Positions 8,026 through 16,507 of a stretch of 26,788 bases of DNA are shown here, piece after piece (the stretch's first letter is position 1; each line of letters opens with the position of its first letter). The notes beneath the pieces are model-generated. The model was not told the origin of the DNA and ran no database searches. It saw nothing but the letters and a program-made list of their open reading frames with translations. This stretch comes from JBGTCY01 sp041748615. Its GTDB lineage: Bacteria; Bacteroidota; Bacteroidia; Chitinophagales; CAIOSU01. The stretch spans positions 1 through 26,788 of the forward strand of contig JBGTCY010000186.1 of NCBI GenBank assembly GCA_041748615.1, written 5' to 3'. The translations under genes and the position numbers were made by a program.

Positions 8026-8427
8026 ATGTTTATGAAAATTTTTACTTCTTTTCTTGCAGCGCTTTTATTTACAGGGTTTTCAGTCATTGCCCAGACAGGT
8101 CCGGAAATGACTTTTGAATTTGAAACTCACAATTTCGGTGAATTAAAAGAAGGCGATGAAGCGGTCGTTGAATTTGTCTTCACAAATACCGGAACGGAAA
8201 AACTGATTTTATTAGACGTTCAGACATCCTGCGGATGCACGACTCCCGATTGGCCCAAAGAGCCGATTCTCCCGGGAGAAAAATCAAAAATCACGGTGCA
8301 GTATGACACGAAAGGAAGAGTTTATCCATTTAACAAGTCCATCACCATTTCATCCAACGCGGTGCAGGAGACTAAACGGATTTTTATCAAGGGTGAAGTG
8401 GTAGATGGAAAAACCGAACTAAATTGA
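8026..8427 (+). CDS. secreted DUF1573 domain protein, copy 1
   Basis: 133 residues, or 131 if translation begins at the ATG at 8032, which gives a more typical MK signal start. The signal peptide (MKIFTSFLAALLFTGFSVIAQ) is followed by one DUF1573 domain with EFETHNFGELKEGDEA, the TSCGCTTPDWPKEP cysteine motif, and VQYDTKGRVYPFNKSI. DUF1573 is an immunoglobulin-like beta-sandwich abundant in secreted Bacteroidota proteins; its biochemical role is not established. The next gene, 30 nt downstream, is a clear tandem duplicate and the two probably form an operon. Confidence 0.9.
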   Translation: MFMKIFTSFLAALLFTGFSVIAQTGPEMTFEFETHNFGELKEGDEAVVEFVFTNTGTEKLILLDVQTSCGCTTPDWPKEPILPGEKSKITVQYDTKGRVYPFNKSITISSNAVQETKRIFIKGEVVDGKTELN

Positions 8428-8457
8428 ATTATCCAAAAAAATAAAAACACATAAACC

Positions 8458-8916
8458 ATGAAATACACATTTTTAATGCTGACAGCGCTGCTTTTTTCGA
8501 CACTCAACCTGTCTGCCCAAAGCGGACCCCAACTCACTTTTGAATTTGAAACTTTTGATTTTGGCGACCTGAAAGAAGGCGACAAAGCCGAAGTGGATTT
8601 TATTTTCAAGAATACCGGCAGCGAAAGTTTGGTGCTTTCGGAGGTTCGTGCTTCCTGCGGTTGCACTACGCCTTTCTGGTCAAAGGAACCCGTGATGCCC
8701 GGTGAGGAGGGAAGAATCTCTGTGAAGTATGACACCAAAGGCAGAATTTATCCATTTAACAAAGCGGTGACAGTCACTTCTAACGCTGGTCCTGAAACCA
8801 AAAGGATTTTCATTAAAGGAAACGTGACGGGAGCGAACAATCCGAAAGAAGATATTTCCAATAAAAGCGGAGTGCCTGAAAAAACTCCCTCCATCGTGAA
8901 TAATCTTGGCGACTGA
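8458..8916 (+). CDS. secreted DUF1573 domain protein, copy 2
   Basis: 152 residues with signal peptide MKYTFLMLTALLFSTLNLSAQ. The mature protein aligns without gaps to copy 1 through most of its length, including FGDLKEGDKAEVDF, the ASCGCTTPFWSKEP motif, VKYDTKGRIYPFNKAV and ETKRIFIKG. It differs by a C-terminal tail of about 25 polar residues after the domain. It was almost certainly made by tandem duplication. Both are probably exported to the periplasm or outer surface. Function unknown beyond the family. Confidence 0.9.
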   Translation: MKYTFLMLTALLFSTLNLSAQSGPQLTFEFETFDFGDLKEGDKAEVDFIFKNTGSESLVLSEVRASCGCTTPFWSKEPVMPGEEGRISVKYDTKGRIYPFNKAVTVTSNAGPETKRIFIKGNVTGANNPKEDISNKSGVPEKTPSIVNNLGD

Positions 8917-8941
8917 TTTTAAATTCTTAACCGACTTCTAT

Positions 8942-9040
8942 ACCAAGAGTAGTCGAATTTCCGAAGAAACGAGACGTACTCTTGGTTAATGCCGAAGGTT
9001 TTCTCGTTAGATTATTCTAAAACCTGAATACCTTCGGCAT
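8942..9040. repeat. two successive inverted repeats downstream of the DUF1573 genes
   Basis: ACCAAGAGTA (8942-8951) pairs with TACTCTTGGT (8978-8987). ATGCCGAAGGT (8989-8999) pairs with ACCTTCGGCAT (9030-9040), with an inner GGTTTT/AAAACC pair extending the second stem. They directly precede the terminator hairpin at 9041-9074. Confidence 0.55.
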
Positions 9041-9074
9041 AAAAAAACTCCGTGGTAACTTCACGGAGTTTTTT
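9041..9074 (+). terminator. rho-independent terminator, bidirectional in form
   Basis: ACTCCGTG (9047-9054) and CACGGAGT (9062-9069) form a perfect 8-bp stem with a 7-nt loop, flanked by an A run on the left and a T run on the right. It would end transcription of the DUF1573 pair. Unusually, the start codon of the next gene follows only 11 nt after the T run. Confidence 0.8.
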
Positions 9075-9085
9075 ATTTGATACTT

Positions 9086-10321
9086 ATGCCAAACATCTCC
9101 AACAAAGGAAAAAATATGCCGGCTTCACCCATCAGGAAGTTGGTGCCGTTTGCTGAAAAAGCAAAAAAACTCGGACGTAAAATATATCACCTGAATATCG
9201 GACAGCCGGACATCGCTACGCCTGAAATCATGTTGGAGGCTGTGAGAAATTTTGACGCGAAAGTGCTTGAGTATTCTCATTCGGCTGGCAATGAAACATA
9301 CCGCAAAAAACTGGCTGGCTATTATCAAGCGGCAGGAATCAGGATAGATGAAACGCAACTCATCATCACAACGGGCGGCTCGGAAGCCATTTCATTCGGA
9401 TTAATGTCCTGCCTCGATGCCGGTGATGAAATCATTATTCCCGAACCGTTGTATGCCAACTATAATGGTTTCGCAGTGGCGGGCGACATCCGGATTAAAC
9501 CCGTGTCTTCACACATCGAAAATAATTTCGCGCTGCCGCCAATCAGTGAGTTTGAAAAACTGATTACTCCGAAAACCAAAGCGATTCTCATTTGTAATCC
9601 CAATAATCCGACCGGCTATTTGTATTCAAAAGAAGAGTTGATTCAGTTGCGCGATTTGGTCATCAAACATGATTTGTTTCTGTTTGCCGATGAAGTGTAT
9701 CGTGAATTTTGTTACGATGGTAAACAGCATTTTTCCATCCTCAGTTTAGAAGGGTTAGATGAACACGCAATCGTGGTGGATTCCATTTCGAAACGCTACA
9801 GCGCGTGTGGCGCGAGAATCGGGGCGTTGGTGACCAAGAATAAAAAAGTCATGGAAACGGCTTTGAAATTCGCGCAGGCGCGCTTAAGTCCGCCAACGAT
9901 TGAGCAGGTGGCTGCCGAAGCTGCTGTTGAAGTCGGTGCCGATTATTTTGATTCTGTAAAAACAGAATATGTATCGCGCAGGGATTTGGTAGTGAATCGG
10001 CTGAATGCAATGGAGGGGGTGATGTGTCCGGTTCCCGGTGGCGCGTTTTACATTCAGGCGAAACTTCCGGTGGATGATTGCGACCATTTTTGTCAATGGC
10101 TGCTGGAGGAATTTGAATTCAACGGGGAAACCGTGATGCTTGCGCCCGGCACGGGTTTTTATGCAACTCCGGAATTGGGAAAAGATGAAGTACGGATTGC
10201 TTACGTGTTGAATAAAGAAGATTTATCCAGCGCGATGGATTGCTTAGAACAAGCGTTAAAGATTTATCCGGGAAGGGTTGTGAACGAAAAATTTGTCGCT
10301 GAATTCAAACGGGACGCATAA
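9086..10321 (+). CDS. pyridoxal-phosphate aminotransferase, class I/II (aspartate aminotransferase-like)
   Basis: 411 residues from the ATG at 9086; the TTG at 9077 would add three residues and lies against the terminator T run. Motifs of fold-type I aminotransferases are present: NIGQPDI near the N-terminus, NPNNPTGYLY (from about 171), ADEVY (Asp about 202), SISKRYSACGARIG with the cofactor lysine at about 236 and the phosphate-binding Arg, and PGGAFY near the C-terminus. It transfers amino groups between an amino acid (Asp, aromatic or Ala types are possible) and 2-oxoglutarate in the cytoplasm. Substrate cannot be fixed from sequence. It converges on the next gene with 12 nt between stops. 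No promoter is evident between the upstream terminator and its start. Confidence 0.92.
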   Translation: MPNISNKGKNMPASPIRKLVPFAEKAKKLGRKIYHLNIGQPDIATPEIMLEAVRNFDAKVLEYSHSAGNETYRKKLAGYYQAAGIRIDETQLIITTGGSEAISFGLMSCLDAGDEIIIPEPLYANYNGFAVAGDIRIKPVSSHIENNFALPPISEFEKLITPKTKAILICNPNNPTGYLYSKEELIQLRDLVIKHDLFLFADEVYREFCYDGKQHFSILSLEGLDEHAIVVDSISKRYSACGARIGALVTKNKKVMETALKFAQARLSPPTIEQVAAEAAVEVGADYFDSVKTEYVSRRDLVVNRLNAMEGVMCPVPGGAFYIQAKLPVDDCDHFCQWLLEEFEFNGETVMLAPGTGFYATPELGKDEVRIAYVLNKEDLSSAMDCLEQALKIYPGRVVNEKFVAEFKRDA

Positions 10322-10333
10322 AAAAACTGGGTT

Positions 10334-11539
10334 TCATTTCCCATTCACATAATCGCTCAAATATTCAAAGCGGGAAGTCAGTTTTCCATCTTTCGCGATT
10401 GTCGCTCGTTCAATCATTGCTGAAGATGGCTGCAGCAATTCGGGAATAATGTTGTCAGCCATGATTTCACCGAAACTTTCAGAGGCGTCTCTCGGCAGTT
10501 CGTTGGGCAAATTATCCACCGCCATGATGTCAATCGAGTGGGGGAGGTATGGCGCGGTTTCGATTTGAACATGCGGGTCAAACCCATACACAGGACTTTC
10601 AATGGTGGAAGCACGAATCGTGGCGGGCACCGAACCGTTGATGTCGCAGGAAATGTCAGCGATGGTTTTAATTGTGAAATCCGGGGAATTCATTTCTTCA
10701 AAAGAAAAATATCGGGGTGTGCGTGGGTCCCAGAAAATGGCGTTGATGAACAAATCGGTGCAGGCGTACCATTTTTTAAAATCACAAATAAAGTTTTGCG
10801 GCTGCCCAAAAAATTCCTTTAAGTCGAAAGGTTTGCCTTTTTGCTCCCTGTAAATGTCTTTCGGACTTAATTGAACATAAACAGGTTCGCTCAATGTTGA
10901 AATATTCAAATATTCATCCGGAGTAAGTCTTTTGATTTTTAAAAAATCCAGCACTTCCACCGCTCCACCCGCCACCCTGCCGTCACCGCTAAGAAGAATT
11001 CGCAACTGAGGAATCTCCGTTTTTAAATAATCATTTTTCATTGCAGCATAATCGGGATATTGAAAAGCCCGCTTCAAATCTAATTTGCCTGTTTTCCGTC
11101 CCCACGCATACAGCCCGTTGTGCGCGCCCACTACGCCCGCCCATTTTCCGAATGCAATCACCCGGATGCCTTTTTCATCTGTCAGGCATTCATAATCAAT
11201 CAGCCTGATTTTTTTGCGGATGATTTCCTGCAGCAATTTCCGGTTGTAAGGTTGTTTTTTAATCGTGTGAGAAAAAAACAAATAGGTTTTTCCGGGGATG
11301 AGATTTTCAACAGGCACTTCTTTTACACCCAACAGAATATCCGCGTCCTGAACTTCAGGCGCAACAGGAATATTTATTTCAGCATATTCATCATCCGAAA
11401 AACAGCGGGATGGTGAAGATTGCACAATGATTTCGAGTTCAGGATTTTTATTCTGTAAATCCCGGCATTGCGCAGGCGCGAGAGGTGTCCTGCTGTCGGG
11501 TGGATTTTTTCCTTCGCGGATGATGGCGATTTTTTTCAT
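10334..11539 (-). CDS. saccharopine dehydrogenase (LYS1)/alanine dehydrogenase-like NAD(P) oxidoreductase
   Basis: 401 residues. The N-terminus (KIAIIREGKNPPDSRTPLAP) and the segments GVKEVPVENLIPGKTYLFFS, SHTIKKQPYN, LIDYECLTDEKGIRVIAFG and GVVGAHNGL match the AlaDH/PNT N-terminal domain in its LYS1-type saccharopine dehydrogenase variant. A nucleotide-binding region follows at about 175-200 (ILLSGDGRVAGGAVEVLDFL), a GxGxxxxG-like turn with Asp at the second position. The last segment (PHSIDIMAVDNLPNELPRDA) is characteristic of the same family. LYS1 enzymes interconvert saccharopine and lysine plus 2-oxoglutarate. No other gene of that pathway is nearby, so the physiological role is unproven. 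Confidence 0.85.
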   Translation of the reverse strand: MKKIAIIREGKNPPDSRTPLAPAQCRDLQNKNPELEIIVQSSPSRCFSDDEYAEINIPVAPEVQDADILLGVKEVPVENLIPGKTYLFFSHTIKKQPYNRKLLQEIIRKKIRLIDYECLTDEKGIRVIAFGKWAGVVGAHNGLYAWGRKTGKLDLKRAFQYPDYAAMKNDYLKTEIPQLRILLSGDGRVAGGAVEVLDFLKIKRLTPDEYLNISTLSEPVYVQLSPKDIYREQKGKPFDLKEFFGQPQNFICDFKKWYACTDLFINAIFWDPRTPRYFSFEEMNSPDFTIKTIADISCDINGSVPATIRASTIESPVYGFDPHVQIETAPYLPHSIDIMAVDNLPNELPRDASESFGEIMADNIIPELLQPSSAMIERATIAKDGKLTSRFEYLSDYVNGK

Positions 11540-11708
11540 GTGGATTTTGAAATGATGAGTTCAATGTTAATGTATTCTGAAAATATAATTTGCCACGAAT
11601 GCACGAATCATTTTTTTGCCACAAAGACACGAAGACTCAAAGCAATAGCAATTCATCAATCAAATCTCTCTTCTAATGTCTCAAATCTAAAATCTAACAC
11701 GGAACTTT

Positions 11709-11716
11709 TACCTTTG
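11709..11716 (+). promoter_or_regulatory. possible -7 element of the tmRNA promoter
   Basis: TACCTTTG matches TAnnTTTG and lies 38 nt before the mature 5' end of tmRNA, leaving a short leader to be removed by RNase P. No good TTTG -33 box was seen. Confidence 0.35.
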
Positions 11717-11753
11717 CCATCGCATTTAAGCGAATGTTGTTCATTGAAATCAT

Positions 11754-12122
11754 GGGGCTGACCGGAATTGACAGGAAGTTCGTTGATATACCGGCATGCC
11801 GAGCATTGTGTAATTGGCTCGTAAATCTCAACGCACACACTTTTCTTTAATTGGCGAAGTAGAATACGCCATGGCTGCTTAATTCCGCAAAGCGGGATAA
11901 GTGCCTGCTCCTCACGGGTATCGTCCGATAAGCCTGTGAACGAGTATCAAACCTATCGGGTCGTATGACGCAAGCGCTTCGGTGCGTCAAACGTATCAGA
12001 AGCTCGGAAAACGGTTAGGCGCGTTGCCTCTCCTTCCGCTTTCTTAAATCAACAGGTAACTAAGCATGTAGTCGTTATGTTGCCGGCTTGTCTGGACGCG
12101 GGTTCGAATCCCGCCAGCTCCA
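11754..12122 (+). ncRNA. ssrA: transfer-messenger RNA (tmRNA)
   Basis: The 5' end GGGGCTG pairs with the 3' end CAGCTCC to form the tRNA-like acceptor stem, and the T arm is visible as CGCGGGTTCGAATCCCGCC near 12098-12115. Length is 369 nt, normal for one-piece tmRNA. The tag reading frame is 11853-11882 (GGC GAA GTA GAA TAC GCC ATG GCT GCT TAA), so the tag added after the charged Ala is GEVEYAMAA. A hairpin (TCCGC-AAA-GCGGGA) follows the stop, as in other tmRNAs, then pseudoknot-like segments. The 3' CCA is not fully encoded. It rescues stalled ribosomes with SmpB and marks the peptide for ClpXP-type proteases. Confidence 0.95.
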
Positions 12123-12380
12123 CTTTTCATTATTTTACGATTAATTACACCGGGGTGAAATAACTCCCATCTCCAAAAATAGCATAAGGTAATCATCAAA
12201 TTACAAATAAATAGTATTTAATAGCTATTTAAAATGTTTTTTTCTTGCTGTTTTCAATTTGCGCTCCAGGCAATCGCCTAAAAGTTTGTGCGAAACGGAA
12301 ATTTTCAAATGATAACGATAAGGTAATCCGTAAAATGAAAATGGATTGACGTGATAGGGTAATATTGTACAAAAGCATGT

Positions 12381-13394
12381 ATGTCGTCCTGTGCCCAACT
12401 GATGCTGACAGTTATTTTAACTCAGACTGTCGGTATTTTATTTGCTCAAAACTATGATACCACTAAAATCGCGCTGCTCGGTTGCCATCAACAAAATAAT
12501 CCCGCTCCGGCTCTTGAATATTTTGCGGACGTATTGAAGCCCGATTTTGCCGTTTGGCTGGGCGATAATGTCTATGCAGACACAAGGACAGATCCTCAGC
12601 ACATTCAACGTCAGCTTGAAGTCCTTGAACAAAAAGCAGGCTTTCAAAAACTAAGAAATACCGTTCCGTTTTTTGTCACCTGGGATGACCACGATTACGG
12701 ATTAAATAATTCCGGAGCGGAATATATCTTCAAAGAAGAAAGCAAACAAATTTTCAGGAAATTCTGGCGGGTGGAGGAAGAAATTCCGGCTGAGCTTGAC
12801 GGAGTTTATTATGCAAAAATCGAAAAACTGCCCAACGGGAAAACCATTCAGTTTTTGATGATTGACACCCGCTATAACAATGAAAGATACTTGCCTGACA
12901 TTCGAAAAAAGGATGCGGATATGTTGGGAGAAAAACAATGGCGATGGCTGGAAGAACAATTGAAAATACCGGCTGATGTTCGCCTGTTTGTGAGCGGTCA
13001 GCAGGTGCTGCTCAATAAAACAAACCGATGGGAAACATGGAGTAAGGTAGGTAAATCTCAAAAAAGGTTAGACGAATTGCTGACAAGGCTAAATCCAAAT
13101 AATTTAATCATCCTGACAGGCGACCAGCATACGGCTGAAGTATTAAAGAGCCTGAGAAAAATGAAATATAAAACGTATGAAATCATGGCATGCGGCATCA
13201 ATCAGACCGAGCGACCAGGACGTGCGCCCAACCGGGTTGCCGGACCCGATAAAACTTTGCATTCCGCCCCAGTGCTTGAACTCCACTGGGATGCAGGCAA
13301 TCCCTTCGTAGTCATTAAAAACCATGATGTTGAAAATAAGAGCATCGGTTTGGAATACAAAATTTACCTGAGTCGGATAGGCGTCAAATTATAG
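12381..13394 (+). CDS. PhoD-like metallophosphatase, secreted
   Basis: 337 residues from the ATG at 12381, with an N-terminal hydrophobic signal segment to about residue 22 (cleavage near LFAQ). Metal-binding motifs of the calcineurin-like PhoD family are visible: GCHQ near 34, GDNVYAD (61-67), WDDHDYG (101-107), a SGQQ segment at about 205, and GDQHTAEV (247-254). It should hydrolyse phosphate esters or diesters in the periplasm or outside the cell. A Na+/phosphate symporter gene begins 21 nt downstream on the same strand, so the two probably form a phosphate scavenging unit. No Pho box could be defined. Confidence 0.9.
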   Translation: MSSCAQLMLTVILTQTVGILFAQNYDTTKIALLGCHQQNNPAPALEYFADVLKPDFAVWLGDNVYADTRTDPQHIQRQLEVLEQKAGFQKLRNTVPFFVTWDDHDYGLNNSGAEYIFKEESKQIFRKFWRVEEEIPAELDGVYYAKIEKLPNGKTIQFLMIDTRYNNERYLPDIRKKDADMLGEKQWRWLEEQLKIPADVRLFVSGQQVLLNKTNRWETWSKVGKSQKRLDELLTRLNPNNLIILTGDQHTAEVLKSLRKMKYKTYEIMACGINQTERPGRAPNRVAGPDKTLHSAPVLELHWDAGNPFVVIKNHDVENKSIGLEYKIYLSRIGVKL

Positions 13395-13415
13395 TATCGA
13401 AAAGAAAATTCCGGG

Positions 13416-14534
13416 ATGGGTGCAATTTCTCAAGAACAGCCGCTATTTCAAAAGCTATTTTATCTGTTTGGCGTTTTGTTTGTTTTCCTGCTGGGATTGA
13501 AATTAATGACCGTTTCCTTCGAAACTTTCGGCAGCGATGCCACAAAAGTTTTGATTGCGGAATATACCGGAAATCCATTCATCGCTCTCTTCATCGGAAT
13601 GTTTGCAACTGCTTTAACCCAATCAAGCAGCTTAACAACATCAGTAGTAGTCGGGTTGGTCGCAACCGGACAGTTTGATGATATTTCCGCAGCCGTTCCT
13701 GTAATTATTGGCGCTAATATCGGCACATCCGTCACCTCAACCATTGTTTCTCTAGGACACATTAAAAACGTTCAGGAATTTCGCAAAGCCATCTCTGCCG
13801 CAACCCTTCATGATTTTTTTAATTTGCTCGTGACAATTATCCTGCTTCCCATGGAAATCGCTTTCGGAATGTTATCAAAATCCGCTCTGTTCGTTTATGG
13901 CGCTTTCTTTACAGAACCTGCTATTCATATTGAGCAGGTGAAGATGTCATTCAATCCGGTTTCAAGTCCGCTTAAATTTTTCGCGCATCACATCCTTGAG
14001 TTTTCAAACGGATATATCGCTTTGTTACTGGCGTTTGTTTTATTGTTTTTGAGTTTGAAATATTTGAGCATTATTTTAAAAAATATTTTTATAGGATCGG
14101 GCAAGCAGAAGTTTGAAGAAAAACTTTTTGGCTCTCGGATGAAATCATTATTCTGGGGGATCGGATTGACTGCTGCCGTTCAATCGAGTTCCATCACTAC
14201 TTCTCTGACCGTACCGTTGGTTGCAACCAATGTTGTAACCATCCAAAAAATTTTCCCGTTTTTACTTGGCGCAAATATCGGAACAACCGTTACCGCATTA
14301 ATCTCATCTTCGGCAACTCCCAACAAGGCTTCTGTTTCCATCGCGCTTTGTCATCTGATTTATAATGTATTGGGGGTTGTGTTATTTATGAGTATTCCGT
14401 TTTTTCAAAGAACAGCAATTTATATGTCCGAGTCGCTTGGGAAACTTGTCTTAAAGCGAAGATGGTATGGCTTCGCATATATCGCAACAGTATTTTTTAT
14501 TATACCAGCCATATTGATTGCATTGGGAAAATAA
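13416..14534 (+). CDS. Na+/phosphate cotransporter, NptA/SLC34-like
   Basis: 372 residues, an integral inner-membrane protein with about eight to nine hydrophobic segments. It shows the two inverted-repeat signatures of the Na/Pi cotransporter family: FATALTQSSSLTTS near residue 70 and TAAVQSSSITTS near 250, each followed by a GANIGT motif (PVIIGANIGTSVTS and LLGANIGTTVTA). There is no C-terminal PhoU domain, so it is the short form. It would import phosphate with sodium. The adjacent upstream PhoD-like phosphatase supports phosphate as the substrate. Confidence 0.93.
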   Translation: MGAISQEQPLFQKLFYLFGVLFVFLLGLKLMTVSFETFGSDATKVLIAEYTGNPFIALFIGMFATALTQSSSLTTSVVVGLVATGQFDDISAAVPVIIGANIGTSVTSTIVSLGHIKNVQEFRKAISAATLHDFFNLLVTIILLPMEIAFGMLSKSALFVYGAFFTEPAIHIEQVKMSFNPVSSPLKFFAHHILEFSNGYIALLLAFVLLFLSLKYLSIILKNIFIGSGKQKFEEKLFGSRMKSLFWGIGLTAAVQSSSITTSLTVPLVATNVVTIQKIFPFLLGANIGTTVTALISSSATPNKASVSIALCHLIYNVLGVVLFMSIPFFQRTAIYMSESLGKLVLKRRWYGFAYIATVFFIIPAILIALGK

Positions 14535-14618
14535 AATTATTGATGGTCATAATGAGCCAAAAAATATTTTAACTCAACAGCTCGTTTTACCAACTGTGAA
14601 ACAAAGTGAAAAGCGCAG

Positions 14619-15632
14619 TCAAATCATTTCCTCCCGCATCTTCACCGTTGCATTAAGCTTGCTGAACAGCCGTGCTGCTTCCACATAATTCAGCGTTTGG
14701 TCGCCATCGGAAAAAGCGCGTTCCGGCTCGTGGTGCACCTCCACTAAAATGCCGTCAGCACCCGCCATTACGGCTGCCAAAGCCATCGGCTCAATGAATT
14801 TACGGATACCCATGCCGTGAGATGGGTCCACCATCACCGGCAGGTGGGTTTTGTGTTTCAAAACGGGAACAGCATTCAGGTCGAGCGTGTTGCGGTACGA
14901 TTTTTCAAACGTGCGGATGCCGCGCTCGCATAAAATGATTTTCTCATTACCGTTGGAAAAAATATACTCGGCTGATGCTAACAATTCATCCAGCGTAGTG
15001 GACATACCGCGCTTGAGCAGCACGGGTTTGTCCACTTTCCCCAATTCATCCAGCAGATTAAAATTCTGAATGTTGCGCGCTCCCACCTGAAATACATCAA
15101 TGTAATCAAGCATCGGCTCGATTTGCGATACCTGCATAACTTCGGTAATCACTTTCACTCCACGACTGCGCGCCTGTTGTGAAAAAAACTTCAACCCGTC
15201 ATATCCCAATCCGCGAAAGGAATAAGGCGAACTGCGCGGCTTAAACACACCTCCTCGCATCATCTTTACATTTTGTTTAGAGAGAAAATCCAATGTACGT
15301 TCCACTTGTTCCTCGCTCTCAATGGAACACGGTCCGGCAGCAATCGTGAAATGTCCTTCCCCGATACGCACGTCATCGCCCAAATCAATCACCGTGCTGT
15401 TCACGCGCCACTCGTGCGAGACGAGCATGTTGGGGTCTTCCACAAAATGTACGTCTTCCACGCCCGGCAGGTTGCCGATAGCGCGGATGTCAATTTCATT
15501 TTTTCCGACACACACCAAATAATGATTGGAAAAAGTGGTCACTTCATTCACCTTAAAACCCATCGAGCGGATAGCGTCAACGGATGATTGTTTGATGTTG
15601 TCTGAAAGTGCTGGTTGGAGTTGGATGAGCAT
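14619..15632 (-). CDS. aroF: 3-deoxy-7-phosphoheptulonate synthase (DAHP synthase), type I beta
   Basis: 337 residues. The N-terminal ~70 residues form a small ferredoxin-like regulatory domain, as in the Thermotoga-type enzyme. The catalytic barrel follows with AAGPCSIES, GGVFKPRSSPYSFRGLG, VDVFQVGARNIQNF-like strands, KPVLLKRGMSTT, ILCERGIRTFE, PVMVDPSHGMG and ILVEVHHEPE. It condenses phosphoenolpyruvate and erythrose-4-phosphate, the first step toward chorismate. It lies at the 3' end of the trp gene series, 70 bp after trpA, so it is likely cotranscribed and supplies the pathway. The symbol is used in the generic sense. Confidence 0.93.
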   Translation of the reverse strand: MLIQLQPALSDNIKQSSVDAIRSMGFKVNEVTTFSNHYLVCVGKNEIDIRAIGNLPGVEDVHFVEDPNMLVSHEWRVNSTVIDLGDDVRIGEGHFTIAAGPCSIESEEQVERTLDFLSKQNVKMMRGGVFKPRSSPYSFRGLGYDGLKFFSQQARSRGVKVITEVMQVSQIEPMLDYIDVFQVGARNIQNFNLLDELGKVDKPVLLKRGMSTTLDELLASAEYIFSNGNEKIILCERGIRTFEKSYRNTLDLNAVPVLKHKTHLPVMVDPSHGMGIRKFIEPMALAAVMAGADGILVEVHHEPERAFSDGDQTLNYVEAARLFSKLNATVKMREEMI

Positions 15633-15702
15633 TTGGAGAGTTTAAGGTTTGAAGTTTAAGGTTTAAATTTTTTTCATAACTAATCCTAAAATTTCAGCGT
15701 CA

Positions 15703-16488
15703 TCAGCGTTCCGTCTGAATTTTTATTTCGAGATTGTTCATCAGTTTTTCCGCTGCTTCACCCACATTCATTTTTTCCAACAGCCGGATAAAATGACTGC
15801 CCACAATCGCTCCGTTGGAAAATTTACAGGCGTCATTAAATGTAGTAGCATCATGAATGCCGAAGCCGGTCAGCACGGGATTTTTCAGTTGCATGGATTT
15901 TACTTTTTGGAAATAATCCAACTGTTGCCGAGAAAAACCCGCTGATTTGCCGGTGGTGGCTGAGCTACTCACCATGTAAATAAATCCGCTGCTGATGTCG
16001 TCTATTTTCCGGATGCGGGCATCGTGCGTTTGCGGGGTAATCAACAGGACGCAATGCAGGTTGTGTTTTTTAAAAAGCGGTTGATACATCTCCGCTTCAT
16101 CCAACGGCAGGTCGGGCAGGATGATGCCATCAATGCCGGCACTCTCGCAGGCTGCGCAGAATTTTTCCAGACCAAATTGCATCACCGGATTATAATAACC
16201 CATGAGCAAAGCGGGCAGTTGGCACTGTTTGCGGAAATCCTGTAGTTGTTCAAACAACACCGGCAATGACATGCCATTGTTCAATGCAATGGAACTGCTG
16301 TGCTGAATAACCTGTCCATCCGCCAGCGGGTCGGAATACGGAATGCCGATTTCCAGCATGTCAGCACCAGCTTTTTCCAACGCAGTCGCAACTTCAATGG
16401 TCGAACGCAGTTGAGGAAATCCAGCCGTGTAAAATACGGAGAGGATGGTTTGTTTTTTTTTATTAAATAAATTTTCTATTCTGTTCAT
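15703..16488 (-). CDS. trpA: tryptophan synthase alpha chain
   Basis: 261 residues, normal for TrpA. The motif LEIGIPYSDPLADG carries the catalytic Glu (about 46) and Asp (about 57) at the 11-residue spacing of the family. GIDGIILPDLPLDE and YMVSSSATTGKS follow, and the phosphate-binding VLTGFGIHD and GAIVGSHF are near the C-terminus. It cleaves indole-3-glycerol phosphate and passes indole to TrpB. It is separated from trpB by 164 bp holding a palindromic repeat, instead of the close coupling usual for trpBA. Confidence 0.97.
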   Translation of the reverse strand: MNRIENLFNKKKQTILSVFYTAGFPQLRSTIEVATALEKAGADMLEIGIPYSDPLADGQVIQHSSSIALNNGMSLPVLFEQLQDFRKQCQLPALLMGYYNPVMQFGLEKFCAACESAGIDGIILPDLPLDEAEMYQPLFKKHNLHCVLLITPQTHDARIRKIDDISSGFIYMVSSSATTGKSAGFSRQQLDYFQKVKSMQLKNPVLTGFGIHDATTFNDACKFSNGAIVGSHFIRLLEKMNVGEAAEKLMNNLEIKIQTER

Positions 16489-16507
16489 GTAAAGTATTAT
16501 TTGATAC

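Noticed and set aside
11590..11700. Words like GCCACGAATGCACGAAT and GCCACAAAGACACGAAG upstream of tmRNA
   Set aside because: They resemble degenerate dispersed intergenic repeats, but no clear boundaries or pairing could be drawn.
12123..12380. Possible small gene or terminator between tmRNA and the PhoD-like gene
   Set aside because: AT-rich, with no frame that has a credible start and composition, and no stem followed by a T run.
15639..15664. Direct repeat AGTTTAAGGTTT (two copies, 14-bp period) just upstream of the DAHP synthase gene
   Set aside because: Two copies of a low-complexity AT-rich word are too little to call an operator or a meaningful repeat.
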